Source: Blastococcus sp. (GTDB lineage Bacteria; Actinomycetota; Actinomycetes; Mycobacteriales; Geodermatophilaceae). Taken from it: 37,962 bases of DNA. The DNA lies in contig JAOPWJ010000195.1 in NCBI GenBank assembly GCA_025965715.1, forward strand, positions 1-37,962. The letters run 5' to 3'. The first letter of the stretch is position 1. Each line of letters starts with the position of its first letter. A program made the position numbers and the translations under genes. Under the pieces are notes generated by a model. It made no database searches. It was not told the DNA's origin and was given only the letters and a program-made list of their open reading frames with translations. Of this stretch, positions 1 to 10,632 are shown in pieces.

Positions 1-67
1 CGCTCCGCCGGCCGACCCGCAGCAGGTCCCGGGCGCGGTGCGGCTCCTGCTGGGGCCTCGGGCCTGA
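1..67 (+). CDS. 3' end of an upstream gene (partial)
   Basis: An open frame runs in from the window edge and stops at TGA 65-67. The visible tail ends in GAVRLLLGPRA. The stop shares its final A with the ATG of the PAP2 gene (TGATG), the same coupling seen elsewhere in this window, which argues that the fragment is real. Too little remains to name a family. Confidence 0.4.
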   Translation, partial: APPADPQQVPGAVRLLLGPRA

Positions 68-714
68 TGCTCGTCGACGCACGCCGCGGGCTTCTCGTCA
101 GCGGATGCCTGCTGGCCGGCGCCGTCGCGGTCACCGTCCTGCATCTGCTGCCGTCGACGCGCCCGGCGCTGCAGTCGGTCGACGACGCGGTGTGGCGGTT
201 CGCCGGGGCGGTGCGCAACGAGCCGACCACCGCCGTCGCGGTCACGCTCTCCTGGCTCGGAAGCGCGGCGGTCAACTGGCCGCTGCGGATAGCGGCACTG
301 CTGTTGCTGGCCTGGCGGCGGCACTGGCTGCGCCTGGGGGCGTTCGCGCTGGCGGTCGCCACCAGCGAGCTGCTGATCGGGGTGGTGAAGGCAGCCGTGG
401 ACCGCCCCCGACCACCGGGCGGTCTGATCGCCACGACCGGCGCGGCCTTTCCCTCCGGGCACGCGGTCGCCACCGCGGTGACCGCGGTGGGCCTGATCCT
501 GGTGCTCGTCCCGCCGGGACGCCGACGGTGGCGCTGGGAGGTGCGCGCCGTCGCGTTCACCGCCGTCATGGCGCTCTCGCGCGTCTATCTGCGGGCGCAC
601 TGGCTCTCCGACACGGTCGCGGGGGCCCTGCTCGGCGCCGGTCTCGCCCTTGGCTGGCCCGCCCTCCTCACGGCGCTGCGCCACCGGCGGGACGCGGCGG
701 CACCGAAGCCCTGA
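67..714 (+). CDS. PAP2-family membrane phosphatase
   Basis: This 215-aa protein carries the full PAP2/acid phosphatase signature. K108 to RP115-116 forms KxxxxxxRP, PSGH is at 129-132, and S171-R172 with H178 and D182 forms SRxxxxxHxxxD. Hydrophobic segments near residues 10-28, 75-110, 135-150 and 185-200 place it in the membrane. Family members remove phosphate from lipid phosphates such as undecaprenyl pyrophosphate or phosphatidic acid; the substrate here is unknown. The start overlaps the stop of the preceding gene by one base, so the two are probably translated together. A gap of about 120 bp separates it from phaC. The family call is firm and the substrate open. Confidence 0.85.
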   Translation: MLVDARRGLLVSGCLLAGAVAVTVLHLLPSTRPALQSVDDAVWRFAGAVRNEPTTAVAVTLSWLGSAAVNWPLRIAALLLLAWRRHWLRLGAFALAVATSELLIGVVKAAVDRPRPPGGLIATTGAAFPSGHAVATAVTAVGLILVLVPPGRRRWRWEVRAVAFTAVMALSRVYLRAHWLSDTVAGALLGAGLALGWPALLTALRHRRDAAAPKP

Positions 715-837
715 CACCGGACTGCCGGGTCCGGGCAGCTGTGGTTCAGTGAGGGGAGTCACACCTGCGCTTGGGGGACGGCGCGACCTCCTTCCCCGTG
801 CGCGCCGGCGCAGCGCAGCGCTCAGAGGAGATCGTCG

Positions 838-2616
838 ATGGCCCAGCCCGCGACCGACACCGCCCGCAGCCGGCCGAGCGGCAAGACGCGCGCGGATGCG
901 GCGGCCGAGCCCCCGCCCGCGCAGCGACCCGTCGAGGGCGCGGACGAGGCCGCGGAGGCCGGCCTGCCGCTGGACATGGTCCTGGTCGACGCAGCGCGAG
1001 GTCCGCTGCGCAGGCTCCTGCCGCCGGCCGGCACCGCGCTCCGCTTCGGATCGGCGCTGGCCTCCAGGCCCACCACGGTCGCGAGCCGGGCCGGGGAACT
1101 GGTCCGCGAGCTGGCCAGGATCGCCGCGGGCAACTCCGAGCTGACCCCCGCCACCAAGGACAAGCGCTTCGCCGACCCCGCGTGGACGGGCAACCCCTTC
1201 CTGAGGAGGGCGATGCAGGCCCATCTGGCCACCGCCCGCACGGCCTGGGAGCTGATCGAGGACGCCGACCTGGACTGGCAGGACGACGAACGCATTCGCT
1301 TCACCGCCACGAACCTGGTCGACGCGCTGGCACCGAGCAACGTGCCCGTACTCAACCCGCTGTCGCTGAAGGCGGCCATCGACACCGGGGGGCGCAGTGC
1401 CGTCAAGGGCCTGGCCCGGTTCGTCAAGGACCTGGCGACCCCGCCCCGCGTGCCGTCCATGGTCGATCCGGACGCGTTCAGCGTCGGTGAGGACCTGGCC
1501 ACCACGCCCGGCGCCGTCGTCTTCCGCACCGACGTCTTCGAGCTCATCCAGTACCGGCCGGTGACCGAGACGGTGCGGGCGGTACCGCTGCTGATGGTGC
1601 CGCCGACGATCAACAAGTTCTACATCGCCGACCTCGCCCCGGGACGCAGCATCGTCGAGCATTACGTCTCGGCCGGGCAGCAGGTCTTCATGATCTCCTG
1701 GCGCAACCCCGACGAGCGGCACGCCGACTGGGGCCTGGACGCCTATGGCCAGGCCATTCTGGACGCGATGGACGCGATGCGGCGGGCCACCGGCCAGGAG
1801 CAGGTGTCGATCCAGGCCTTCTGCTCGGGCGGGATCATCACGTCGATGCTGCTGGCCCATCTCGCCGAGACCGGGCGGCTGGACCGGGTGCGCGCCCTGA
1901 GCCTGGCTGTCACCGTGCTCGACTGGTCGCGAGCAGGGGCGGTGTCGGCCCTCGCGGACGCGGAGTCGGTGCGGGCCGCGACGGAGAAGTCGCGACGGAA
2001 GGGGTACCTCGACGGCGCCCAGCTGGCGGAGGTGTTCGCCTGGCTGCGGCCCAACGACCTGGTGTGGAACTACTGGGTCAACAACTACCTGCAGGGCAAG
2101 CCGCCGCCCAACTTCGACATCCTGTACTGGAACGCCGACACCACCCGGATGAGCGCTGCGCTGCACCGCGGCTTCATCGACGTCGCGATGGGCAACGCCC
2201 TCACGACGGCGGGCAAGGCCACGATGCTCGGGACGCCGGTCGACCTGGCACGAGTGACCGTGGACTCCTACGTCACCGCAGGGATCGCCGACCACCTGTG
2301 TCCGTGGCAGGCCTGCTACCGAAGCACCCAGCTGCTGGGCGGGAAGAGCCGGTTCATCCTCTCGACCAGCGGCCACATCGCCTCGCTGGTCAACCCGCCG
2401 GGCAATCCGAAGTCGACCTTCCAGGTGGCCGGGGACACGCCGCCCGACCCGGAGAAGTGGCTCGCCTCGGCGGAGAAGGTCCAGGGGTCGTGGTGGCCGG
2501 ACTTCATGACCTGGCTGGGCGAGCGGTCCGGGGGGGAGATGCCGGCGCCGACGTCCCTGGGCGGCGACCTGGAGGAACTGGCCCAGGCTCCCGGCACCTA
2601 TGTCTTCGACAAGTAG
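838..2616 (+). CDS. phaC: Poly(3-hydroxyalkanoate) synthase PhaC
   Basis: This 592-aa protein polymerises (R)-3-hydroxyacyl-CoA into polyhydroxyalkanoate on carbonosome granules. Its length matches class I synthases (about 590 aa). The lipase-like box is FCSGG with nucleophile C329; D485 in ADHLCPW and H513 in SGHI complete the catalytic triad. The stretch WNADTTRM near residue 430 is also family-typical. The N-terminal 60 residues are Ala/Arg/Pro-rich and variable. GAGGAG lies 7 nt before the ATG. The depolymerase gene starts inside its last codons, which implies one mRNA and translational coupling. No phaA, phaB or phasin gene is visible here. Some actinobacterial homologues are labelled alpha/beta hydrolases, but the Cys nucleophile supports a synthase. 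Confidence 0.9.
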   Translation: MAQPATDTARSRPSGKTRADAAAEPPPAQRPVEGADEAAEAGLPLDMVLVDAARGPLRRLLPPAGTALRFGSALASRPTTVASRAGELVRELARIAAGNSELTPATKDKRFADPAWTGNPFLRRAMQAHLATARTAWELIEDADLDWQDDERIRFTATNLVDALAPSNVPVLNPLSLKAAIDTGGRSAVKGLARFVKDLATPPRVPSMVDPDAFSVGEDLATTPGAVVFRTDVFELIQYRPVTETVRAVPLLMVPPTINKFYIADLAPGRSIVEHYVSAGQQVFMISWRNPDERHADWGLDAYGQAILDAMDAMRRATGQEQVSIQAFCSGGIITSMLLAHLAETGRLDRVRALSLAVTVLDWSRAGAVSALADAESVRAATEKSRRKGYLDGAQLAEVFAWLRPNDLVWNYWVNNYLQGKPPPNFDILYWNADTTRMSAALHRGFIDVAMGNALTTAGKATMLGTPVDLARVTVDSYVTAGIADHLCPWQACYRSTQLLGGKSRFILSTSGHIASLVNPPGNPKSTFQVAGDTPPDPEKWLASAEKVQGSWWPDFMTWLGERSGGEMPAPTSLGGDLEELAQAPGTYVFDK

Positions 2617-3448
2617 GTCCGCGCGCCCTCCGAAGGGGCACGGGGAGCACGTCCGCACGGTGACCGTCGGCGGCCGGACGCTCCGCGTCTCGGTGCGCCG
2701 CGGAACGGACCCGTCCGTCCCCGCGCTGCTGCTCATGAACGGCATCGGCGCGAGCCTGGAGGTGCTGCAGCCCTTCGTCGACGCGCTCGCTCCCCGGCGG
2801 AGCGTCGTCCGCTTCGACGTGCCGGGCGTCGGCGGTTCCCCGCGCCCCGTCGTCCCCTACAACCTCACGACGTTCAGCCCGATCGTCTCCGGCATGCTGA
2901 CGCGTCTCGGCTTCGACGACCCGGTCGACGTGCTCGGCCTGTCGTGGGGCGGTGGCCTGGCCCAGCATTTCGCCGTCCAGCACCGCAGCCGCTGCCGCCG
3001 GCTGGTCCTCGCCGCGACCGCGACGGGCGCGCTCATGGTCCCGGCACACCCGCGGGTGCTGTCGCGCATGCTCACCCCTCGCCGGCACCGGGACCCCGAC
3101 TACGCGCGCCGGATCGCCGGTGAGATCTACGGCGGAACGGTGCGCAGCGACCCCGACCGGGCTGCACGGGCGCTGCACGCAGCGACCCGGCTGGGCCCTC
3201 GTCGCGGGTACTACTACCAGCTCGCGGCCAGCACCGGCTGGAGCAGCCTGCCGTTCCTGCGGCTGATCCGGCAGCCGACGCTGATCGTCGCCGGCGACGA
3301 CGACCCGATCATTCCGGTGATCAACGCCCGTGTGATGGCGCGATTGCTGCCCGACGCCCGTCTGCACCTCTACCGCGGCGGTCACATCGCGCTGATCACC
3401 GAGGCCCACGAACTGGCCCCCGTGATCGAGGAGTTCCTCGACTCCTGA
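2600..3448 (+). CDS. phaZ: Intracellular poly(3-hydroxyalkanoate) depolymerase PhaZ
   Basis: This 282-aa alpha/beta hydrolase closely resembles the intracellular medium-chain PHA depolymerase of pseudomonads. Shared blocks include NGIGASLE, FDVPGVGGS, GLSWGGGLAQ, LAATATGA and AGDDDPIIP. The triad is S115 in the GLSWGG box, an Asp of GDDDP (233-235) and H262 in GGHIALI. It should hydrolyse stored PHA to hydroxyacids. The ATG at 2600 overlaps the 3' end of phaC by 17 bp, so polymer synthesis and mobilisation are co-expressed. In pseudomonads the equivalent order is phaC1-phaZ-phaC2; here only one synthase is present. Chain-length preference cannot be read from the sequence. Confidence 0.88.
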   Translation: MSSTSRSARPPKGHGEHVRTVTVGGRTLRVSVRRGTDPSVPALLLMNGIGASLEVLQPFVDALAPRRSVVRFDVPGVGGSPRPVVPYNLTTFSPIVSGMLTRLGFDDPVDVLGLSWGGGLAQHFAVQHRSRCRRLVLAATATGALMVPAHPRVLSRMLTPRRHRDPDYARRIAGEIYGGTVRSDPDRAARALHAATRLGPRRGYYYQLAASTGWSSLPFLRLIRQPTLIVAGDDDPIIPVINARVMARLLPDARLHLYRGGHIALITEAHELAPVIEEFLDS

Positions 3449-3459
3449 GCCAGGGCGCA

Positions 3460-3473
3460 CACCCTTCCGGGTG
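3460..3473 (+). terminator. Small hairpin after phaZ
   Basis: CACCC, a TTCC loop and GGGTG form a 5-bp perfect stem 11 nt after the phaZ stop. There is no T-run, so this is at best a weak terminator or mRNA end-stabiliser. Confidence 0.3.
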
Positions 3474-3578
3474 ACCCGAGGGCGATCCGGCCACGGGGCG
3501 CCTTACAGCTTGTCCCTCCCGTGCCGATGACCACGGCGAGGCTCCTCGACGGGGGGCACGGACGAGGAAGGAACGGCG

Positions 3579-5402
3579 ATGACGACGGCGACGCCCGATG
3601 CGCCTGCAACAACCGCACGACCGTCCCCCACGACGGGCCGGCGCCGGATCCTCCTGGTCGTGCTGTCCATCGCCGCGGCCGCCCTCGCCCTGGGCCTCAC
3701 GGTCCTCCCCCGCCTGCCCGGCCCGGCGGAGCCCCTCGGGCTGCCGTGGCTGGCCTGGGTAGCGGCATTCTTCGCCGGCGAGCTGCTGGTCGTCCACATC
3801 CAGCTGCAGCGCGACTCGCACTCCTTCTCGATGACCGACCTGGTGCTGGTGGCGGGGCTGTACCTGCTGCAGCCCGTGGAGGTCGTCACGGCGCTGGTCG
3901 CCGGTGTTGGCCTGGCCCTGGTGCTGCACCGGCGTCAGTTCGGTCTCAAGCTGCTGTTCAACCTGGCCCAGTACGGGCTGGCCGGTGGGCTCGCCGCCAC
4001 GGTGTTCGCCACCCTGGGCCGCGGCACGGCGCTCGCGGGCGCCTGGGACTGGCTGGCCGCGCTGGCCGCCGTCGCCGTCGCCACGATCAGCGCCGGCGTC
4101 TGCATCTGGGGCGTCATGCGTGTCTCCGAGGCCTCCCTGGCCCTCAAGGCCCTCACCCGCATCCTCGGCCTGTCACTGCCCTTCGCCCTCGGAGTCGCGG
4201 CCGTGGGGCTGCTCGCGGCGAACACGGCGGCGCAGAACCCTGCCGCGCTCGGCCTGCTGGCGTTGCCCTCCGGCCTGCTCATCGCGGCCTACCGGGCCTA
4301 CGAGAAGGCGCGCGAGCAGCAGAACAACCTGCGACTGCTGCACGAGGTCACGTCGCTGCTCTACAACAGCAACGACGCCCCCACCGCCCTGACCGACTTC
4401 TTGACGGCGGTCCGCGGGGCGTTCCGGGCCGGGAACGCCGAGCTGGTTCTCTTCGGTGAGGGCGACGCGCCCGCCACGCTGAGCCGCAGCCGCGAGGGCG
4501 AGAAGCCCGTCGCGCTGCAGCGCCTCGAGCACGCCGATGACGCCGACGCACTGGTCGCCTGGGCCACCGAGACCGGCGAGGAGACCACGCGCACCGGTCT
4601 CGGGCGGAACTCGGCACTCGACAGCTACGCCGCCCGGCACGCCCTCAAGGACGCCATGGTGTCGGTGCTGATCACCGACGGTCGCGTGCAGGGGCTGCTG
4701 CTGGTCACCGGACGCCTCGGCGACGTGGGCACGTTCGCCGCGAGCGACCTCGCGCTGCTGGAGACGTTCGCCCGCCACGTGGCCACCTCCCTCGACCGTG
4801 GCCGGCTGGAGACGGACCTGCGGCGGGTCATCGAGCTGCAGGAGGAGCTGCGGCACGCGGCGATGCACGACCCGCTGACCGAGCTGCCCAACCGGACCCT
4901 CTTCCTCGACCGCACCGAGCACGATCTGCACCTGGCCGGGCGAAACGACCAATGGCCGGCCGTGCTCTACATCGACCTCGACGGGTTCAAGCCGGTCAAC
5001 GACACCTATGGCCACCAGGCCGGGGACCAGCTGCTCAAGGCCTTCGCGCAGCGGCTGCACGCCTGCGTGCGCACCGCGGACACGCCGGCCCGCCTGGGCG
5101 GGGACGAGTTCGCCGTCCTCCTGCACGGCCCCATCGACGAGGCGGGCGTGGAGACGGCGCTGGCGCGCATCCGCGACGAGCTGGACCGTTCCGTCGACCT
5201 GGGCGGCGGCCGCAGCGCCAAGGTCGGCGCCAGCATCGGCGTCGCCTTCAGCAGCCCGGAGACCGACATCGACACCCTCATCCGGCGTGCGGACCTCGCC
5301 ATGTACACGGCCAAGCGGCGCGGTCGCGGAACGTCGGTCTTCTACTCCCCCGAGCTGGAGCCGGAGGAGACCCAGCCCCAGACGGTCACGCCGGCCGTCT
5401 GA
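3579..5402 (+). CDS. Membrane diguanylate cyclase (7-8 TM, GAF-like, GGDEF)
   Basis: This 607-aa protein should make cyclic di-GMP from two GTP. The first ~230 residues are a run of hydrophobic segments (for example 25-43, 52-70, 84-112, 150-180, 195-225) resembling a MASE-type sensor. A GAF-like region covers about 245-395. A short helical linker around 398-425 leads to the GGDEF domain, which opens with the typical DPLTELPNR. The active-site loop GGDEF is intact at 507-511, and the inhibitory I-site RTAD sits at 498-501, exactly five residues upstream, so product inhibition is likely. No EAL domain follows. AGGAAGGA precedes the ATG. It stands alone in its transcription unit; the signal it senses is unknown. 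Confidence 0.9.
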   Translation: MTTATPDAPATTARPSPTTGRRRILLVVLSIAAAALALGLTVLPRLPGPAEPLGLPWLAWVAAFFAGELLVVHIQLQRDSHSFSMTDLVLVAGLYLLQPVEVVTALVAGVGLALVLHRRQFGLKLLFNLAQYGLAGGLAATVFATLGRGTALAGAWDWLAALAAVAVATISAGVCIWGVMRVSEASLALKALTRILGLSLPFALGVAAVGLLAANTAAQNPAALGLLALPSGLLIAAYRAYEKAREQQNNLRLLHEVTSLLYNSNDAPTALTDFLTAVRGAFRAGNAELVLFGEGDAPATLSRSREGEKPVALQRLEHADDADALVAWATETGEETTRTGLGRNSALDSYAARHALKDAMVSVLITDGRVQGLLLVTGRLGDVGTFAASDLALLETFARHVATSLDRGRLETDLRRVIELQEELRHAAMHDPLTELPNRTLFLDRTEHDLHLAGRNDQWPAVLYIDLDGFKPVNDTYGHQAGDQLLKAFAQRLHACVRTADTPARLGGDEFAVLLHGPIDEAGVETALARIRDELDRSVDLGGGRSAKVGASIGVAFSSPETDIDTLIRRADLAMYTAKRRGRGTSVFYSPELEPEETQPQTVTPAV

Positions 5403-5573
5403 CGCAACGGTCGGACCCGTCGGCGCGGAGGTGCGGTGGTACGCGTGGACGAGGGCGTGCCCCTTGCCGTTGCGGATCGGCGCGCGAGTGGGCGGTCCAT
5501 GACGGGGATGGAGGCGGTGTCCGCGGCCGGCGCGAGTTTCCGGGCCCCGGATGCCACTCCCCTCGCGGGGGCT

Positions 5574-5579
5574 TAGCCT
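5574..5579 (+). promoter_or_regulatory. Leaderless -10 box TAGCCT
   Basis: TAGCCT ends 6 nt before the ATG at 5586 and there is no Shine-Dalgarno at normal spacing. Transcription would start at or next to the start codon. No convincing -35 is visible. Confidence 0.55.
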
Positions 5580-5585
5580 TCGCTG

Positions 5586-5906
5586 ATGGCCGCCAAGGAC
5601 CTGTCGGACCTGGTACGACGCCGCCTGTGGGAGCTGGCGCGAAGCGTCGAGGAGGCCTCCCGGCGCTCCCGCCGGATCCTGACTGCGGAGACCATCTCGC
5701 GCATCGCCCGCAGCGGGGGCAGCAGCTTCATCAGCGAAGGCGTCGCCGAGCACCTGGCGCGAGCGCTCGACGTCCCGGAGAACCGAGTGCGCCGCGCGGC
5801 CGGGCTCCCGACCGTGCCCGACCCGCGCGAGAGCATCACCACGCGGCCGCACCTACGGGTGGTGCCGCGGAAGCCGGAGAATCAGGCGAACGAACGGACC
5901 ACGTGA
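5586..5906 (+). CDS. Small helix-turn-helix protein
   Basis: This 106-aa basic protein is probably DNA-binding. Residues ~36-72 (around ISRIARSGG, EGVAEHLARALDV and ENRVRRAAGLP) read like an XRE/Cro-type helix-turn-helix. The N-terminal 35 residues are Arg-rich and helical and the C-terminal 25 look disordered. The start was chosen because TAGCCT lies 6 nt upstream, as in the other leaderless genes here. Its last 25 bp overlap the 3' end of the convergent gene at 5882-6517, so each may interfere with the other. No target operator is identifiable. The HTH reading is by eye only. Confidence 0.65.
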   Translation: MAAKDLSDLVRRRLWELARSVEEASRRSRRILTAETISRIARSGGSSFISEGVAEHLARALDVPENRVRRAAGLPTVPDPRESITTRPHLRVVPRKPENQANERTT

Positions 5907-6517
5907 CCGCTGGCGCCGCCGAAGGCGTCGACCGTGAACCCGCGCACCCGGAGGACGTCGGCGAGCGCGCCGTTCATCACCTGCTGGACGGCGCTGTCGG
6001 TGGCGGGACCGTGGACCTGATCGACACTCATGCGGTCGTGCTGACGCCAGGTGACGACGATGCCGGCAAGGGCGGGCTCGGGCGTGAGGCACGCGCCGCC
6101 CACCTCGCTGTCGGCGCCGGCGCAGTCGTGCACGGGCAGGCCGGCCTCGGCCAGTGCGGCGGCGACCTCGACGACCATCGTCACCAGCGGATCCTCCTCG
6201 GCGAGGTCCGCATCCCAGTCGTCGGCGAGCCGGTCGAGCTGCCCACCCAGATGCGCGAGCCAGGCCCAGTCCTGCGGTGAGGGGCGGCGGTGCAGGACGC
6301 CGTCCGCGCGGCGGACGCCGTAGACCGGAGGGGCGCTCGCGGGGTCCTCGAGCCCGAACCCGCCGGCGGCCCACCCGACCTCGGCGCGTTCGGGGAACGG
6401 CCCGGCGAGGATCCGACCGGATCCCTCACCCTCGTCGACGACGAGCCACCAACCCTTGCCGATACCGCTGCCGACAAGAACCTCACCGCTGGGAAGACCC
6501 ACGCCGATCACCCTCAC
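5882..6517 (-). CDS. Hypothetical protein, acidic, Trp-rich N-terminus
   Basis: This protein of about 211 aa belongs to no family I recognise. It begins VRVIGVGLPSGEVLVGS and contains GKGWWLVVDEG, suggesting a beta-strand-rich N-terminal half. The middle (QDWAWLAHLGGQLDRLADDW) is helical. The C-terminal part has GGACLTPEPALAGIVVTW, then an Ala-rich end. Two in-frame GTG starts compete, at 6517 and 6511. GGAAG lies 8 nt before the second, which favours 6511 slightly. Further upstream the frame stays open but loses coding character. It is convergent with the small HTH gene and overlaps it by 25 bp. The acidic composition argues for a cytosolic protein. Confidence 0.6.
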   Translation of the reverse strand: MRVIGVGLPSGEVLVGSGIGKGWWLVVDEGEGSGRILAGPFPERAEVGWAAGGFGLEDPASAPPVYGVRRADGVLHRRPSPQDWAWLAHLGGQLDRLADDWDADLAEEDPLVTMVVEVAAALAEAGLPVHDCAGADSEVGGACLTPEPALAGIVVTWRQHDRMSVDQVHGPATDSAVQQVMNGALADVLRVRGFTVDAFGGASGHVVRSFA

Positions 6518-7208
6518 TGCTTCCGTACACCGGCCACCGCAGGGGAAGTGCGACAGCCACCGCCAGCCGTGGCGGATGCAAGAAAGGTAGGTGAGAACAG
6601 GTGCGAATCCGGACTCCCGCGACCGGCCGCGGCAGCCGCGTTCCCGAATCGTTGCGCAGTGCCCGGATGGGGACGGTGACCCGCTTCGTGCATCGGGCAC
6701 ATGTCGACAGCTGCACGCTCGCATTCGCGGGAGGGTCGGCCCGAACAGCCGCTGATCCCGCCAGGACCGCGCGTCGGATGACGCCGACCCACCACGTGAT
6801 CCACCGAGCTGGTCGGCATGCCGCCCAGCGTCTACCGGTGGGAGGCGGTGGCCCGCCGTCGCAGCCGCGCGACGCCGACCGCCTTCTCGACAGGTCCTGG
6901 ACAGCGGCGCGACGACACCGGAGGCCGCCAGGACGGACGTCCGGGGCCACGGCGGCGTCCTGCAGGTTGCCGACGGAGCACTCGTGCTCCCAGGCGTCGA
7001 GCTGTTCGGGCCGCCGCCCAGGATGCCGGTGTCGCCCCGAGAGGCCCCGCTCGCACCGGACCACGATCGGCGGCGATACGGGTAGCTTCACCGATCCGGA
7101 CGGATTGGCGTGGGCGCCGGCGTCGCTACCCGACCGGCTGGGCTGACGCCCGGGCGGAGCGATGGGGCACGGGGCGCCGCGACGATCGCGCCGACGGATG
7201 GAGACGCC
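6518..7208. other. 690-bp stretch without a recognisable gene
   Basis: None of the open frames in this interval has coding-like composition or a recognisable motif. The right end probably holds the promoter and leader of the UvrA-like gene: a TAnnnT-type box, TAGCTT, lies at 7084-7089, about 120 nt before the ATG. It may be a decayed gene, but no family remnant can be named. Confidence 0.5.
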
Positions 7209-9605
<2,397 letters not shown>

Positions 9606-9660
9606 ACCGGCCCTCCGGAGCGAGGCCGATCGCAGCCGCGATGCTCGTGCGCCGTGTGAG

Positions 9661-10257
9661 TCAGCCGCGGCGCAGGACGCGGCCGTCGGGCAGGGTTCGG
9701 CCGCCGAGCAGCGCCGCCAGCTCGCCGCTGGTGGCCAGCACGGGCTCCCCGCTGCCCCAGCGCCAGTCGGTGTCGGTCGCCTCGAGGCGGACACCGGTCA
9801 GGTCGAGGCCGAAGATCGCGCCGTCCGCGGCGGTGAGCTGGTTCAGGACGGCGATCACGGCCTCTCTCGGCGCGACCGCCGGCCGGTCGAGCGCGACCGT
9901 GGCGTCGAGGGAGTGGATCACGGCGTGGCTGAGGGCACCGTCCGGGCCGCCACCCGGCGGCTGCCACTCGTGCAGCCGCGGGGACCGCAGGTGCGCCAGG
10001 TGGTCGGCGACCGGCAGGGAGGCGTCGCGGGCGGCCACGGCGTCGGACAACACGGTGAAGTCGCCGCCTGCCGCCGCCATCTCCGCGCCGAACTGCTCGG
10101 GCGTGAGCCGTACCGGCATCGTCACGTGCGCGACGAGGTGCCGGACCTGCCACTTCTCGCAGAGGGACGGGGCGTTCCAGGTCTCGGCGGGGGCGGTGGC
10201 GAGCAGGTCGGCGAGGCCGTCGTACGTCGGCCCCACCCAGGACTGCGGGTCGGTCAC
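9661..10257 (-). CDS. DinB/maleylpyruvate isomerase-family protein (mycothiol-type)
   Basis: This 198-aa protein belongs to the DinB-like four-helix family often annotated as TIGR03086 or maleylpyruvate isomerase N-terminal. The diagnostic stretch is CEKWQVRHLVAHV (H40, H44), with a second His cluster in SHAVIHSLD (H111, H115). These are the usual metal-site histidines. Family members act with mycothiol as thiol-S-transferases or isomerases; the substrate here is unknown. The GTG start at 10257 overlaps the TGA of the small upstream gene (GTGA), so the two are coupled. It converges with the UvrA-like gene across 55 bp. A C-terminal domain around residues 135-198 (TGVRLEATDTDWRWG) matches the SCP2-like tail of this group. 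Confidence 0.75.
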   Translation of the reverse strand: MTDPQSWVGPTYDGLADLLATAPAETWNAPSLCEKWQVRHLVAHVTMPVRLTPEQFGAEMAAAGGDFTVLSDAVAARDASLPVADHLAHLRSPRLHEWQPPGGGPDGALSHAVIHSLDATVALDRPAVAPREAVIAVLNQLTAADGAIFGLDLTGVRLEATDTDWRWGSGEPVLATSGELAALLGGRTLPDGRVLRRG

Positions 10258-10478
10258 GGTGGGTCTCCTTGCGTCAGTCGGGCGAGCTGCCTCGCCAGCC
10301 GGTCCGTCCGCTCCGCCCGAACGCGCCGGCTCTCCTCGCTGCACCCGACTGCGGCCTCCAGCGCCTGGGGTTCGAGCCGGCACGGCCGGGTCTGCCGGTG
10401 CCGGCCGCGACCCACCGAGCCGTACCGCTCGAGCACCCCGAACACGGCGTCGAGGCGTTCGTCGTCGACGGTGACCAC
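10254..10478 (-). CDS. Small hypothetical protein coupled to the DinB-like gene
   Basis: This protein of about 74 aa is Arg-rich and soluble, with no family I recognise. It starts VVTVDDERLDAVFGVLERYG, and the helical C-terminal half contains RAERTDRLARQLARL, which could form a coiled coil. Two adjacent GTG codons (10481, 10478) compete; GGAG is 5 nt before the second, so I prefer 10478. Its stop overlaps the GTG of the DinB-like gene by 4 bp, the main evidence that it is translated. Confidence 0.55.
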   Translation of the reverse strand: MVTVDDERLDAVFGVLERYGSVGRGRHRQTRPCRLEPQALEAAVGCSEESRRVRAERTDRLARQLARLTQGDPP

Positions 10479-10547
10479 CACAGCTCCACTCGAGCAGTTG
10501 CCCTATCACGCGTCAACTGGATTGGTTGCGGCGCGCGCCCCCCTCCT

Positions 10548-10570
10548 CCTCGGCACCGCTGTTGCCGAGG
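10548..10570 (-). terminator. 8-bp perfect hairpin downstream of the cupin gene
   Basis: CCTCGGCA and TGCCGAGG form an 8-bp perfect stem around a 7-nt loop, about 60 bp beyond the cupin stop. No T-run follows on either strand. It may end the VOC-cupin transcript. Confidence 0.4.
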
Positions 10571-10632
10571 CCCGTGGAGCCTCCGCGTCTGTACGTGGGC
10601 CGGGCGCCCTGCTCCGCTGCGCCTCTGGCGTC

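Noticed and set aside
4173-5852. 559-aa open frame on the minus strand
   Set aside because: It overlaps the diguanylate cyclase, whose GGDEF domain is unmistakable on the plus strand.
10482-10632. Extended upstream start for the DinB-like gene (to 10509)
   Set aside because: The extra residues are Arg/Pro/Gly-rich and overlap the small coupled ORF; the GTG at 10257 fits the GTGA coupling.
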